DNA from: Paramacrobiotus metropolitanus
Lineage: Eukaryota > Tardigrada > Eutardigrada > Parachela > Macrobiotidae
Reading direction: 5' to 3'
Assembly (NCBI RefSeq): GCF_019649055.1
Contig: NW_026570271.1
Coordinates: forward strand, 806,001 to 870,000
DNA: 64,000 nt
Made by a program: the position numbers and the translations under genes. How positions within the stretch are numbered: the stretch's first letter is position 1; each line of letters starts with the position of its first letter. Below, in pieces: positions 39,987 to 51,612 of the stretch. A model generated the notes under the pieces. That model was not told the DNA's origin. It did not search any database and saw only the letters and a program-made list of their open reading frames with translations.

Positions 39987-41098
39987 TCCACCACAGTCCA
40001 AAAATTAATCCGAAGCGATTGGGTAAAAGCTGTGCTAGTTAAAAAAATATCAAAATCATAAACTTAATACAGTCAGGAGGCTGAGAGTACTAGTGACTGC
40101 TGTGAGTGTGCAGGTGCTGCAGTCATGACGAAAAGTGCAACAAGTACTGTTTCGACTAAACGGTTACCTTCTACGAAATGCGCTTTCTACGTATCAATGA
40201 CAAAATTAAGAACGATAGAAGACGCAACTTCTTGCTGCAAGACTTGGATTTTAAAATGAATTTAAAAACACGTAATGTGCATGAAGTGAGTGTGTGTACT
40301 GTTAGTGTACGCCGTGAAGATTGCACCAATCTGCGTGTCACGTACGGTAGGCGTTACTCCGGAATCCAATCAGGCTAACGGTGAGTTCAGCTGTTGGCTG
40401 TTCGTAACTGTGATTAACTGTTACTCTGTCTTTGCTCTATGTTCAGTGTATTGCACCTTCAGTATTTTATGAAATAAAAATCACTTCGTTCCTAACTGCT
40501 TTGATTTTTCAGTAAGTAGATTGTTTTTCAGTACCGCCGATTACAATTTTATCGGTTTCCATTTTTGTGGGTATAAAATCGTCCTTGTTCTTTCCAGGTA
40601 CGACTGATGCATTATGTTCACATCCACGTTGCGAGAAATCCAATGCACTAGCGTGATGATACAGTAAGGAAGTGACGCAATAAAGAAGCAAAACGCGTAT
40701 AGAATATATAAGAACATATTACTATTTTCCACTTCCGTAACACAGACATTTTTTTGAATTAGTGACCTGTTTTCGGTTCGTTCCCGTCAAGTATAGAGCA
40801 GAATTTTATACGGTAAAGACACCAAGACAGTAATTCGGTTAAATCAGGGCTGTAGAATTCAGTAAACACAATTTTGCTCCGCCCGTTAAGGAAATCAGGT
40901 ACAGTAAGTAGTACAGTAAATGGATAACCGGCCACTGTCAGTGAATGCACTGTGAAGAGAGTTATTACGTACTAGTATTAGATACCAGTTCGGAAATCCA
41001 TCACCTCCCGATATGATACAATTAACAGCGACTGATTGGAATTCGGGAAAAAGAAATGAAATCTTAAATTTAAAGTGTAGTCAAACGTAATAACACAT
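39987..41098. other. Intergenic, nothing firm
   Basis: 1.1 kb between copies D and E. A minus-strand frame at 40541-40732 has a hydrophobic stretch but no homology or splice support. Nothing else recognised. Confidence 0.4.
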
Positions 41099-44000
41099 TC
41101 ATAATTCAAATTTATTTTGACCAACTCTCGCGAAAATCTGCTCGATTTGACCAAAAAGTGCAGCCACTCCTTCCAGTACAGTATCGGCTTTCTGAACCTC
41201 CTTCGACTTGTCACCAAACAAAACAACAACGATTTCTTTGGCCCCTTGACAGTAACGGAGGACCGGACAACTTATGTGAGCAGTTAATGCTTCCAGTTCC
41301 TTTTTCGTCGGTCGCTGTCCCTCCGTTTCTATTTTCCCCGGTCGCGGTCCTCCCAATCCCAGTTCTGCTTCCAATAGCTGATCAACCCAATTCATCACTC
41401 GTCTGTGCAGCGCTATAGAGGAAGACGTTGCCTGGTCCGTTAGTTGAAGATAGCGAAAAAGATCATATTTTGGATACATCCTCCTAAATGAATTTTCTTG
41501 TTATTATTACTGACACTAGCATACACACGCTGCCCTGCATATCGCGCAGTGTGTATGCAAATTTCCGTACACCACCACACCGTAAATTTCCACTCTGTAA
41601 CCCACCTTCTAAGCGCCGCTAGAGTAACTGATAATAAACTATGTAACTCTCTAACAAAATCTTGTATAATTTCTAGTATGAATGTTGCAGTCATCTTATG
41701 TTAGACTATAGATTGTAAACGGGAGGCCGCTTGCAGTGTGGTGCATCCAGTGCGTTTTGTGCTTGCAAGCAGTAAAAAGTTACTACAAACGCTACAAGTG
41801 ACTCTTTCCCGTACATAAACCCCTTCGTCTATAGTGTATGAAACGGCTACAATATGTGCGTAAAACCTGCGCTGTAAATGGGTAAATCACCGATAAACGA
41901 TGTTGTTTTTGCTATTGTTACTGAAAACCAGCAGAATCGATTTGAACCGTTTACCGAACAGAGATAGTCAACTTCTCCATCATCTTCCAGCCATCTTCTA
42001 AACGGTTTTCCTTGAAATACTTGCGCGGTAAAATCCAGCCGCAGACGAAGCGGAAATGCGCATCTGTCTGCAGGATGCCCGCCATATCCAGTTCCTGGAC
42101 GAGATTCGTGACGCAGTCTATCCACGTATTGGGATTCCTATTGCAGCACCACTTCAAACCCTCGTACTTCTGCACCAAACCCCGGAATTGAGCCAATCGT
42201 TCACCGTTGAGGGCACCGCATTCCGAGCAGGCTGTCAGTGCTCGGCTGTCGCTCGGAATCCGATTGGTGCATCCGCTGGTCACACATTGTAACGGATTGA
42301 TGTCAGCATCCTAAAAACGTTCGGAAATGCAAAATATCGTTTAACGTTTTCAAACCAGGGATTAAAGGTTAGTACATATTCTTCCGTGCAGCTGCGGCAA
42401 GGACACGGGTAACCGTAACGCTTCTGAAATTCATCGCTACGTTCCGTTCTTGTTTGGCGAGATGGCTCCAGGAGTTCGCAATATCGGAACTGCAAGCAAT
42501 GTGACAATTTTGAAACGATCGTCGCTTACACAATTCGTGAAATTTGCGATGGAAACGAATATTCGCGACCGTTATCGGCAGGAAACCATGAAGAAATAAT
42601 GGCGAACTAACGAAAAAGGCAAGTACATTCATGATACATGTACTGTGCTTTTTGTAAAAAGCCCACCTAGAAACGGGCGACCCGATCCATATCTGCGGCG
42701 GCAAAAACATTTTTATGACTGATAAATACTATGTCGCTTAAACTGCACAGTGCAGAATACAGTAAATAATTTCTTCCTAGCGGCAAAGTTACGGTTAACT
42801 AATAGTCTCGCGTGGTTTTCCATCAGCACACACGTTTGACTTTCTAGGTTTCTCGGGTCGGTCGTTTCTAGATGGCTTTCCATATTAAGTGCAGTATTAG
42901 GCAAGCAGCACCACGTCGAACAATCAGCGGCGATTTGTGCGAGAGTTCAACAAGATGCAGTGGTTTACACTTTACAGTACTTACATCCTGCAGTCCGGTA
43001 AAACGCGGAATATCTTGCACGGCATGTAGCACTAACTGTCGGCTGCGGCAGTTGGCCACAACATTGACATCCCAGCATACTGGCGTCATTTTGCGCCGCG
43101 ACGCTTGTGGATACAAAGCGAAACCGATCGGGGCTTTGGTGCTGCCGGTCATCGCATTGTACACAGGCCACGCGTTGTAACTGATAATACCGTAGTAGAG
43201 CAGCGTGTCTTTGCGGGGTATCATATTTTCCGGCCAGATAGACGTACTTTGAAAAGAGCGAAAAATTTATTAAGAATCCGCACAAAAATACCTTTTTTGT
43301 GCTTACTCTGAGTTTAACTGCATAATGCTCTCGATTTCCCGTTGCGCGGGATTTGTGGGCAGCATGAGCAGAAGTTCTCTGGCACATTTCGGACCTATCC
43401 CGGGGATATCTATTACCACGTTCCTCTGGAAAAAGTATATTTTCAATAAGAAAAAGTCCAACATCTTTCTTTGCAATAAAGAAATTTAGCAAAGTTTTAA
43501 TAACGTCAAACGTTTACAGATGGAATATCTATTATAGTTGCTGCGCCACGGAACTCTTTAGTATGCTGTTACAGCACTAATGTGAATCCTGTAGCGGAGT
43601 ACGAGTAACTGTACAGTATGATGTAAGTCCTTACTTTCGTATAAAAAACTTTCAACACCGCATTAACTGCTAATAATAACACAATAAAGTAAAATACAAA
43701 ATTAATGATACGATCGAAGAATGACAAGCATAGAACGATGCTAAAGGTTCATTGTTGTGCATTCAGGAATCACGATTAGTACTGGAAGTCTGGTATCTAC
43801 AGACTGTACCGTATTATGCGGTAATTAAATTATTGATTGCGCTTTCTTTTCATTGGTACTACGCTTACCTGAAGTTTGAAATCCAACTTGCACATCATAT
43901 CGGTAAAGGCGCCTTTAGTCATGGTAAAGGTGTTCGATTTAATTCTACCCAAAGGTCCGCTAACCATCGTCATGGGGGCGACGTCTTCGTCCCTACCGAT

Positions 44001-44484
44001 AATCTCTCTCAACGCTGCGCATTCCAGCTTATGCTCCATCTTCCAGTCGGCGACCTGCATCATACCAGTCACTCAACAAGTGCTTCAACGGAAGTTCTAA
44101 TGTGAAAGCATAGATTCTACGTGAAATATCGATATTAAGAGGTGGTGATAGCGGCTTCTTACAGTAGTAAAACTGGCGCTAAGCTCTCTGGTGGGTTCTC
44201 CATAACCAGTCAATCATTATGAACCGAAATATTACCAAATAATAAACGATTGCTTATCGTTTATAACGTTTTTCTTATCATACCTGACAAGTGGCGTTAC
44301 AGTAGTGATGCACCTGACATCCCGAGCATTTGCGCAGTGCCTGGTTATCATGGAAGCAATAAGCGCAGTGTGTTTTGTATGCGGCGCGCTCGAGGACCCA
44401 CACCAGCGGACTACATGACATTATGATGTCGCCAGGAGAAAACAAACGGCTGCCGACGCTTAAAACGGGCTCCTGGATCTCCAT
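41099..44484 (-). CDS. SMYD-like SET/MYND protein, copy E, intact, longest
   Basis: Exons 44284-44484, 43869-44054, 43307-43425, 42985-43246, 42376-42489, 41955-42310, 41099-41483; total 1623 bp, 540 aa, phases all closing. MYND: CAYCFHDNQALRKCSGCQVHHYC plus EHKLEC. Exon 3 carries DIPGIGPKCARELLLMLP. SET core: ALYPQASRRKMTPVCWDVNVV. Post-SET CPCRSC. Cysteine module CVTSGC...CSEC. The C-terminal helical domain has about 20 extra residues rich in Gly, Pro and Lys (LGGPRPGKIETEGQRPTKKE) in the loop before the LTAHISCPVLRY helix. Sister to copy D. Its start codon is 222 bp from the copia insertion, so the promoter region may be affected. Confidence 0.88.
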
Positions 44485-44706
44485 TCAATCTTAGTCGTCA
44501 AAAAATTTAAGGGTTATTCAGGCATTAACGATAGTCGACAGTAGTTGTGAAAAGAGCAATGTGTGAATTGTTTACAAAATGAGACTAGAAAAAATTTACG
44601 CAGTGCTTACAGATAGAAAGCTTGTAAGAAGAACTATTTAACAAAGCTACATTACGCTGGCATAACGTAAATCCGGTACGCCAGTGCCACTAAATCCGGT
44701 ACAAGT

Positions 44707-44711
44707 ATTCT
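44707..44711. repeat. Target-site duplication (ATTCT), left
   Basis: attct directly outside the LTR at 44712; identical to 49161-49165 outside the other LTR. Confidence 0.9.
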
Positions 44712-44929
44712 TGATACAATTAAGGTGGTTTTGGTAGTTTGCTTTAATGAAGAGTAATTCCAAGTGTCGTTAACATTGTAATTGTAGCTTCTTATATACT
44801 CAGTAAAACAGTCAGATTGACTAAACTTCTGAGTAACAACTTCGCCTTTAAGGCCGGTGTATGACAAAGGGGCTGGGTGCCAACATGAGTAACAGACATT
44901 AGTAACGGTTACACTCATTTATTCTAACA
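44712..44929 (-). repeat. 3' LTR
   Basis: 218 bp. In the minus sense starts tgttagaataaatgagtg (containing AATAAA) and ends tgtatca; same as the LTR at 48943-49160. The RNase H frame stops inside it at 44924-44926. Confidence 0.95.
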
Positions 44930-46827
44930 CCCCCCTTCACCCAGTCCGCGGTCATTCAGTCCATGCATCCCGAGCAGTCCGGTGATGGATTTGACCTTGA
45001 TCCCTCCGAGCGCCTTCGTCAGCATGTCCGATGGATTTTGATCCGTTGGAATATAGCTCACCTCGATCGATCCGGCTTTCGTTTCCTGGCGGATTCGGTG
45101 GTAGCGAATTCCGACATGCTTGGTCCGCTTATGGAATTCGGGATCCTTCGACAAGGCAATCGCGCCTTGATTATCCACATACATCTGGGTGGCCTTTGTC
45201 ATGTCCACTCCGAGCGCATCCAGAAACGGTCTGCTCCACTCGTTCTGCTTAACTGCCTCGGCCAGTGCCATGTATTCGGCTTCCGTCGCAGAGAACGCTG
45301 TCACTTTTGCAGCTGGGAACTCCAGGCAACAGGTCCGCCTCCCAGGGTGAATACATATCCGGAGGTTGATTTCCGCTCATCCGGATCACCTCCCCAATCC
45401 GAGTCACAATATCCGGTCAACTCCATACTTGCTGTACCAAACGTCAAAGCCATAGTTAATGTGCCTTTTAAATAGCGCATTACCCGTTTAACAGCTGTCC
45501 AGTGGTTGAATCCCGGTTTCTTCCCAAACGACGCCAGGCGGTTCACTGCGTAAGTGATATCCGGTCGTGATATGGAAGAGATGTAGATGAGGCAGCCAAT
45601 CGCTTCCATGTATGGACAGCTATATGGCTCTTCTCCATCCTCAGATTTCATCAGCTTGACATTCGGATCCAGAGGAGACGTATAGGTTTTACTCTCCTGT
45701 AGTCCAAATCGCTGCAGCATGCGATTGATGTATCCCTGCTGGTTGATGCTGATGGTGCCGATCTTCCTGTTCCGACCGATCTCCATGCCCACATAACAGT
45801 CTGGCTCATGAACCGTCAGTTCGAAATCTTCTTTAAGTTTCTTCAGGAAATCATCCACCACTTTTCGCGTCGCACCACATACCAGCCCATCATCAACATA
45901 CAGACACAGTACCATGTACTCCTTACTCGTACCTTTCTTCACGTAGACGCACGGATCTTCACTGCATGCAACAAATCCATGTCCAGTTAGTACTGCGTTC
46001 ACTCGCTCGTTCCACAATCTTGGACTTTGCTTCAAGCCATATATTGAACGCTTCAACCGGCATACACGTCCACTACCGTCGTCGTACGTTGCCGGCTGGT
46101 CCATATATATGACTTTATCCAAGTCACCATTCAGAAATGCAGTCTTCACGTCAAACTGCACCATTTCCAGGTTGCGTGCAGCAGCCACCGCTAACACACA
46201 GCGCACCGATTCGTGTCGTACGACGGGGGCAAAGGTTTCGCCATAGTCGATGCCTTGCGCTTGTGAGTAGCCGCATGCCACAAGCCGCGCTTTCCGCTTA
46301 TCCAGCTCGCCATCTGGAAGTAGTTTCGATTTAAAAACCCACTTACACTTCACAGTGCGCCGGTCTGCTGGTAGCTGTTCCAAAGTCCAAGTGCCCGTTT
46401 TATACAGCGCTTCAATTTCAGCATCCATTGCTTCCTTCCACAGGTGCCCGTCTGCTCTCGACAGCGCATCCTGAACATCAACTGGATCTGCGGCCGTGGC
46501 CATTGCGCTCAACGCAGCTCCCTTGGCTCTGGTTTCCATGGGATGCGGAAGAGGCGGATCCTTCACCAGATTCTTTGATCCCGGTGGTCGCCCTGGCCGT
46601 CGCTTCTCAACTGCTGCATTTTCTACAGCAGTCTCGCTTCCCAGCTCATCCTCCGCATCTTCCCACTCTTCGTCATCATCCCGCTCGCTCTCATCCCCTT
46701 TGAGGCAGGATACCGTAGAGCAACTTCGGGAATCTCGTCGCCACCATCCGCGACAACCACATCTCCAACCCGTTCCACCTTTTTCGTTTCCCGGTTGAAC
46801 ACCCGGAACACTTTCGTGGTATCCCAA
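44924..46827 (-). pseudogene. copia pol, reverse transcriptase and RNase H part
   Basis: Open frame 46827 to 45301 carries an acidic spacer, then RT: KCKWVFKSKLL, FDVKTAFLNGDLDKVIYMDQP, the catalytic YVDD in LYVDDGLV, and the RNase H start TGYCDSDWGGDPDERKSTSG. The frame breaks at 45301-45310 beside a four-A run. The next frame (45304 to 44924) has ATEAEYMAL, YVDNQGAIAL and HKRTKHVGIRYH, the rest of RNase H. Copy-DNA synthesis and RNA degradation are the family roles. The break makes the unit non-functional as read, unless it is a sequencing error. Confidence 0.93.
44930..44944 (-). other. Polypurine tract
   Basis: In the minus sense gtgaagggggg directly abuts the 3' LTR. Matches the expected plus-strand DNA priming site. 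Confidence 0.8.
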
Positions 46828-48061
46828 TCGTAACCTACAAACAGTGTTTTTACCGACTTGGGATCCAGCTTCCGTCTCTGATCCTCCGGAACTTTCACGT
46901 AGGCAGTTGATCCGAACACCCGCAGGTGGTCAACTGTTGGCTTTCGGCGGTGCCACAATTCATACGGGGTAATTTCCAGCTTTCCCCGATTTGGCACAAT
47001 GTTCCGTAGGTAGGCAGCGGTTGAGATGGCTTCATTCCACAGAAGATTTTTCTCACTTTTTGTGATGTCCGCATCGTAGAGCAGCGTTCGCGCACTGTCA
47101 CAGAGCGTGCGGTTTTCCCGTTCTGCCATGCCGTTTGCTTGCTTCACGTACGCCGGACTTCTTTCGTGCTTTATCCCTCTGTTCTGAAACAGCGTTTCAA
47201 CCTCCTGGTTGATGTATTCAGTCCCGTTGTCCGTGCGAATCGACAACACCTTTCTACCAGTTTCCCTTTCTGCTGTGATAATCAACTCTTTGAATGCATT
47301 ACCCACAGAGTGCTTACTTGGTAGTGTTCGAACCATTCTGTATCCGCTGCTTTCATCTTTGAACGTCAAGAGATATCGATGTCCTTCCCAGGAGTCTGCG
47401 CCCATATGACACACATCACTATGGAACCTCTCACCTGATAGACATTCCCTTCCAGCACTGCTGTCATGGGTGTTAGCCGTTTGCTTTCCCATATGACACG
47501 CTTCACAGTCACCGCGCTTCGAGGTCACCACCTCCAGGCCGTCCACCACCTTGTTGCGGACCATGGAGTCAACCAATGCGTCGCTGACGTGTCCAAGTCG
47601 TTGGTGCCAAATTCCCACAGGCTGCGCCTTCAGCGCACCTCCGCTTGGCGGCACCACGCGTATGAAAGGTTGGTACGTTGTACCGTCACCTCGCACTCCA
47701 CCCAGGAACGGCTTGCCATCTCTGCTGATTGTCATCTTGCCTTTAGCGTGGGAAAATGCGAATCCTTCTCGCTCCAAGGTCACCGTGGACAGCAGCGTAG
47801 TGTCACATGCATCGGGTGCGTAGAAGACATTCTTCCAATCCACTTCCCGCCACTGTTTCCATCGACGGACACTTCGACGTCAATCGTGCCAATATGGGTA
47901 GCCTTGATGCTCTGATTGTTGCCAACCACGAACGATTTGGGAACATCTAGCTTAACTAGAGTTTTAAACCAGTTGTATTTATTCGTGATATGGTCACTTG
48001 CCCCACTATCGGCGATGATCACATCCTCACTTCCGGTCGCATGCATGGCTGATACCATCAT
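46623..48061 (-). pseudogene. copia pol, aspartic protease and integrase part
   Basis: The frame from 48061 holds the protease active site DSGASDHIT. After a shift at about 47838-47850 the frame 47843 to 46623 holds the integrase: the HHCC zinc site (HQRLGH...CEACHMGK), the DDE catalytic core (FHSDVCHMGAD, SIRTDNGTEY, AERENRTL) and the C-terminal FVGYDWDTTKVFRVFN. A second shift at about 46695-46705 (aaagggg) leads into the RT frame. Roles: polyprotein cleavage and insertion of the cDNA. Confidence 0.92.
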
Positions 48062-48869
48062 CGATTCCTTCTTGTAACCGTGACCGGACTTGTCCTGTCG
48101 CTTGTTGGTGACTGTTTCCCCTTTTGGCTTTGACCAGCAATCGGCCTCTTTATGGCCCGCTTTGCCGCAGTTGTGGCAGCTTCCGGTGAACTTCTTCTTC
48201 GCTCCAGTTGGTAGTCGCTTACCTTTTGCGTACAGCGACTCACCGGCTGGACTGGACCACTTCCTTCTCCTGTCCCTTCATCATCTTTTCCGCTAGAGCA
48301 GCTTCTCCCGGAACTTGGACATCTCAGGATTAGGACCGGCCATCATGTTCCACGACGACACAAATGACGCGTACTGTTTGGGCAAGCTGGCCAGCGTCTT
48401 ACCGATCAACCAGGTGTCGGTAACCTTTTCCGGCTTCCCGCACGCGTCTATCTTCGCCGCTAGAACATACAATGATGCCATGAATGTATTTGCGTCGTCT
48501 ACCTCCTTCCACTTGACTTCGAAAAAATTCGGTCATCGCCGACATCAAGTCGTTGTCAGTCTTCGGCTCTTTCAGCTCCTGGATCCTCTTCAGAATCTCA
48601 GCGGACGTCTTGCAGTCCCGACACTGACTGAAGGTGGTATCATCCACTGTTGCGCGCAAAATACTTCTGGCTTTTCCATCGGCAGCTATCCACTTCAGGT
48701 GGTGCTCATGCGCCGCTTTATCCGTTGCCGAATCTAAGGGCATCGTCAGTGTCCCATTCACAACAGACCACAAGGACTCACCAGTCAACACATCCTCCAC
48801 CTGTACCCTCCATCGCGAGTAATTGGAGTCGTTTAACTCGGTGACCTTAATACTCTTCAACTGCGCCAT
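48062..48869 (-). pseudogene. copia gag
   Basis: Starts at ATG 48869 (MAQLKSIKVTELNDSNYSRW), the UBN2/retrotran-gag type capsid. The frame breaks at about 48521-48530 (a six-A run on the plus strand), continues as MASLYVLAAKIDACGKPEKV, and breaks again around 48285-48300. The zinc knuckle CHNCGKAGHKEADC (CX2CX4HX4C) at about 48135-48180 is in the same frame as the protease. Role: capsid formation and RNA packaging. Confidence 0.88.
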
Positions 48870-48920
48870 TGTATTATCCACAACACAATGATAAAACAAA
48901 CTTCACACAAACACTGCTTA

Positions 48921-48942
48921 GAGACAAGCAGGTCTCATAATC
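48921..48942 (-). other. Primer-binding site, tRNA-Met-like
   Basis: Directly after the 5' LTR the minus strand reads gattatgagacctgc. The first 11-12 nt equal the complement of the anticodon arm of elongator tRNA-Met (from general knowledge of that tRNA), as in copia-type elements primed by a 5' half-tRNA. Confidence 0.6.
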
Positions 48943-49160
48943 TGATACAATTAAGGTGGTTTTGGTAGTTTGCTTTAATGAAGAGTAATTCCAAGTGTCG
49001 TTAACATTGTAATTGTAGCTTCTTATATACTCAGTAAAACAGTCAGATTGACTAAACTTCTGAGTAACAACTTCGCCTTTAAGGCCGGTGTATGACAAAG
49101 GGGCTGGGTGCCAACATGAGTAACAGACATTAGTAACGGTTACACTCATTTATTCTAACA
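48943..49160 (-). repeat. 5' LTR
   Basis: 218 bp, same sequence as 44712-44929; holds the promoter of the element by family rule. Confidence 0.95.
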
Positions 49161-49165
49161 ATTCT
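49161..49165. repeat. Target-site duplication (ATTCT), right
   Basis: attct directly outside the 5' LTR; partner of 44707-44711. Confidence 0.9.
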
Positions 49166-50248
49166 GTTTGTGATGACATGTCAAGAAAGGGCCTGCAAAC
49201 CGCGAAAGGGCGAAAGTTATAATATAGAAAGTGTCTGTACAGATATACGAATTTATTTGGTTTGCTTAGCGACGTGTCTATATGTCATTGCAAGGAAATT
49301 GGTCGCATCCGTGTAATTTGAACAGGTTTCCCCTATTGATGATATCCGTACTTACTGCTTTTTTATCGAAACTCATGCTGCCGAATCTCCCGAAGGCTCC
49401 TGGAAAATTTGAAACACGCCCGGTACAAACATTTGCTAATGTTTTTTATCGGAAAGTATCTTTATTAGAGAGCGATTGCTTAATTTGTGGTATTTGCTAA
49501 CAGCTGATGCCGAATTGGTGGACCGGAACGGCTTTTCCGGTGCCATATCGCCTTATTTCCATTTAACACCGTGAAATTTCAGATCGCTTGACATCTGAAA
49601 TCGCTTTGGCGCTTCCATAAACCGATTAAATGTCCGATAAAAGTGCAAGCGATTAAAAAGCCTTTTCGAGAAAATTACTGGATCCTGTGTCGGTTCAGCA
49701 GATGCCTAGCGCCCTCTAGGTGTATGCTTAGCATACAGTTGACGCTTAATGGTTTCAGGCAAGATTCTGGTAGCAGTTGCTGGATGCGTTACGAATTTAC
49801 GGGAACCGGTTATCCATTTATCTTACTGTCGCTGCGCGATGCTTATCGTAATTAGCATTACGTAAAAAATTGTGTTATACATAGAAACCGGAAAGGTTGT
49901 ATACTGTCATAGTATGTTTATAAAAATATTTTTGTCCGCCGTGGTCAACTGGGCGTGGTCAAACAAGAATTCAGAGTTTACATTTTATCAAGCGGGCTCG
50001 CTTCGCTCGACCGCCTTATGTAGTTGAAGACATTTGAAGTTTTTGTAACCGGGTAACCCGTGGTCATTAGGTCATCAAGTGACCTTTGGGTACCCTTCGA
50101 TTTTCTTCATGAATCTTGTAAAATGCGGAATCTAGGCATAGTACGTGAATGATGATAGTTGTCGGGAACAGCTCTAAATGATTGCAGTACTCAGGCCTTC
50201 TGTGTTAGTGTTGGTGATTACTTGATTGTTTCGTTTGGCTGGAGACAG
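49166..50248. other. Gene-free stretch
   Basis: About 1.1 kb between the copia element and relic F. I looked for a SMYD exon 1 here, in the sense needed by relic F, and did not find one. Confidence 0.5.
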
Positions 50249-51612
50249 GCGGCTGACTGGAAGATGGAGCACAAAATGGAATGCTCGGTGCTGAAGAAGG
50301 TGAATAGCACAAGTGAGAATAATTTGGAGAATACGGTGGTGGGGGAGCTGACGCAGACATCAGGCAGCTCTCTCTTTGTCGTCTCTGGTCTGATAACAAA
50401 ACTGACCAATAAAATTGAGGTAATACACCGGTCTTTGATTAGGACTTTGATTGCTATTGCTATTGCTCTTCAGAAGAATGCAGTGAGGGGCATCCCTGGG
50501 ATGGGGCAGAGATTTGTCAAAGATCTACTGCACACGCTGCCGGCAAATCCTTTGCAACCGGAATTGGAACAAATGACACAAGAAGAGTAAGTTTTCTAAT
50601 TTAGCTTAGCTGGAAATCAAAGCAGTAAGAAAATCTTCGGCAAGGAGAATAATTTAGTATAGAGCTTCAACCTGGATATGATACAGTTCCATCGTTTCCT
50701 CCACCTGTACCAGGCCATTAAGAGTAGCTGCCCGGAAGGATATCACTCAGTCGAGATCCTGCAGCTCTCCAGAGGCTTAGACGCTGCCGGCATTATGCAG
50801 CCGGATGCACATTTTAGATACATCTGCGGGAGGGAGTTATCGGTGCGATACTACAGGGAGGGCCGTTTCAAAGATGGCTGGAAAATGATGAAGGAGTTTG
50901 TAGCCTGTGTCCGGTAAATCAGACAGCTGCAGATCTAGGAATATGATTTCATTTATTGCACCGAGCGCTGCGAGATTTACAGCAAGATTGCTGTACGATG
51001 ATATTGATGGGCAAATATTCACCTGTAGACACTAAACGTGTAGTGTAACATAGTACCAGTTTCCAAATGCAATGCTTTTTCCCAGTGGTATTGAACACAA
51101 GCTCGATGCAAAGGATGTGGTTTTTTACCTATCGCTAGTTGAAAATGATTGAATTTAATAACAGTTACCGGATATTTTGCAGTCGCCGTTCAAATGATTG
51201 ACAGTCATTGATTGTACACGTTTTTAGGAAAGTTTGCCCTATCTATGCACATTTTCGCGCCCATCTGTTGGTAACCATTGCGTGGTCTACCACAGAGGCA
51301 CTGGAAAAGCGTGTACCGAATGATATTAGTGAGCTTCCGGAACCGGCGAAGCAACAGCTGAAATCCCTGGTTACTGAAGTACGCTGCCTGATTCTGGAAT
51401 GTGCTCAAGAAACGAAGAACACATTTCTTGTACTGTTTGGTGAGGAATCACAAGAAGTCCGGATAAACGATGCTGCGATGGAGCGGGTGGCTTCAGCATT
51501 AAACCGTGTGAGCACTGAGCAGTCATTTCATAGGAGAAAGTTGAGAACGTTTTGGATTGGTTTAATTAAGTGTTTGCGGATTTTGTTCTTAAATGCGAAT
51601 TCGCGTTGGTAG
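50249..51612 (+). pseudogene. SMYD-like relic F, inverted, internally deleted
   Basis: Plus-strand remnants of exon 2 (50249-50419: AADWKMEHKMECSVLKK ... TKLTNKIE), exon 3 (50474-50586: GIPGMGQRFVKDLLHTLPAN), the right part of exon 6 (about 50669-50913: LDAAGIMQPDAHFRYICG ... EFVACVR) and exon 7 (from 51228: KVCPIYAHFRAHLLV), with splice sites preserved. Exon 1, exon 4 (SET core), exon 5 (post-SET) and the start of exon 6 are missing; only 82 bp separate the end of exon 3 from the exon 6 remnant. The retained exons are open, so the deletion and inversion may be fairly recent. No SET catalytic centre or first half of the MYND finger could be made. Closest to copies C, G and H. Confidence 0.85.

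Larger units (their letters stand above)
44712..49160 (-). mobile_element. Ty1/copia LTR retrotransposon, 4449 bp, recent insertion
   Basis: Two 218-bp LTRs (44712-44929 and 48943-49160) read identical by eye, begin TG and end CA, and are flanked by the 5-bp duplication ATTCT. The element is transcribed on the minus strand: 5' LTR on the right, then a primer site, gag with a zinc knuckle, protease, integrase, reverse transcriptase, RNase H, a purine tract and the 3' LTR. Integrase before RT is diagnostic of the copia order. At least five reading-frame breaks separate the domains, most of them at short homopolymers. It splits the SMYD array between copy E and relic F. Confidence 0.97.

Noticed and set aside
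40541-40732. Minus-strand frame with a GPCR TM6-like hydrophobic segment (FIASLPYCIITLVHW)
   Set aside because: Isolated, under 65 codons, with no second membrane segment, splice context or paralogue in the window.
45808-46798. Plus-strand open frames within the copia element
   Set aside because: Antisense shadows of the reverse transcriptase and integrase coding sequence.
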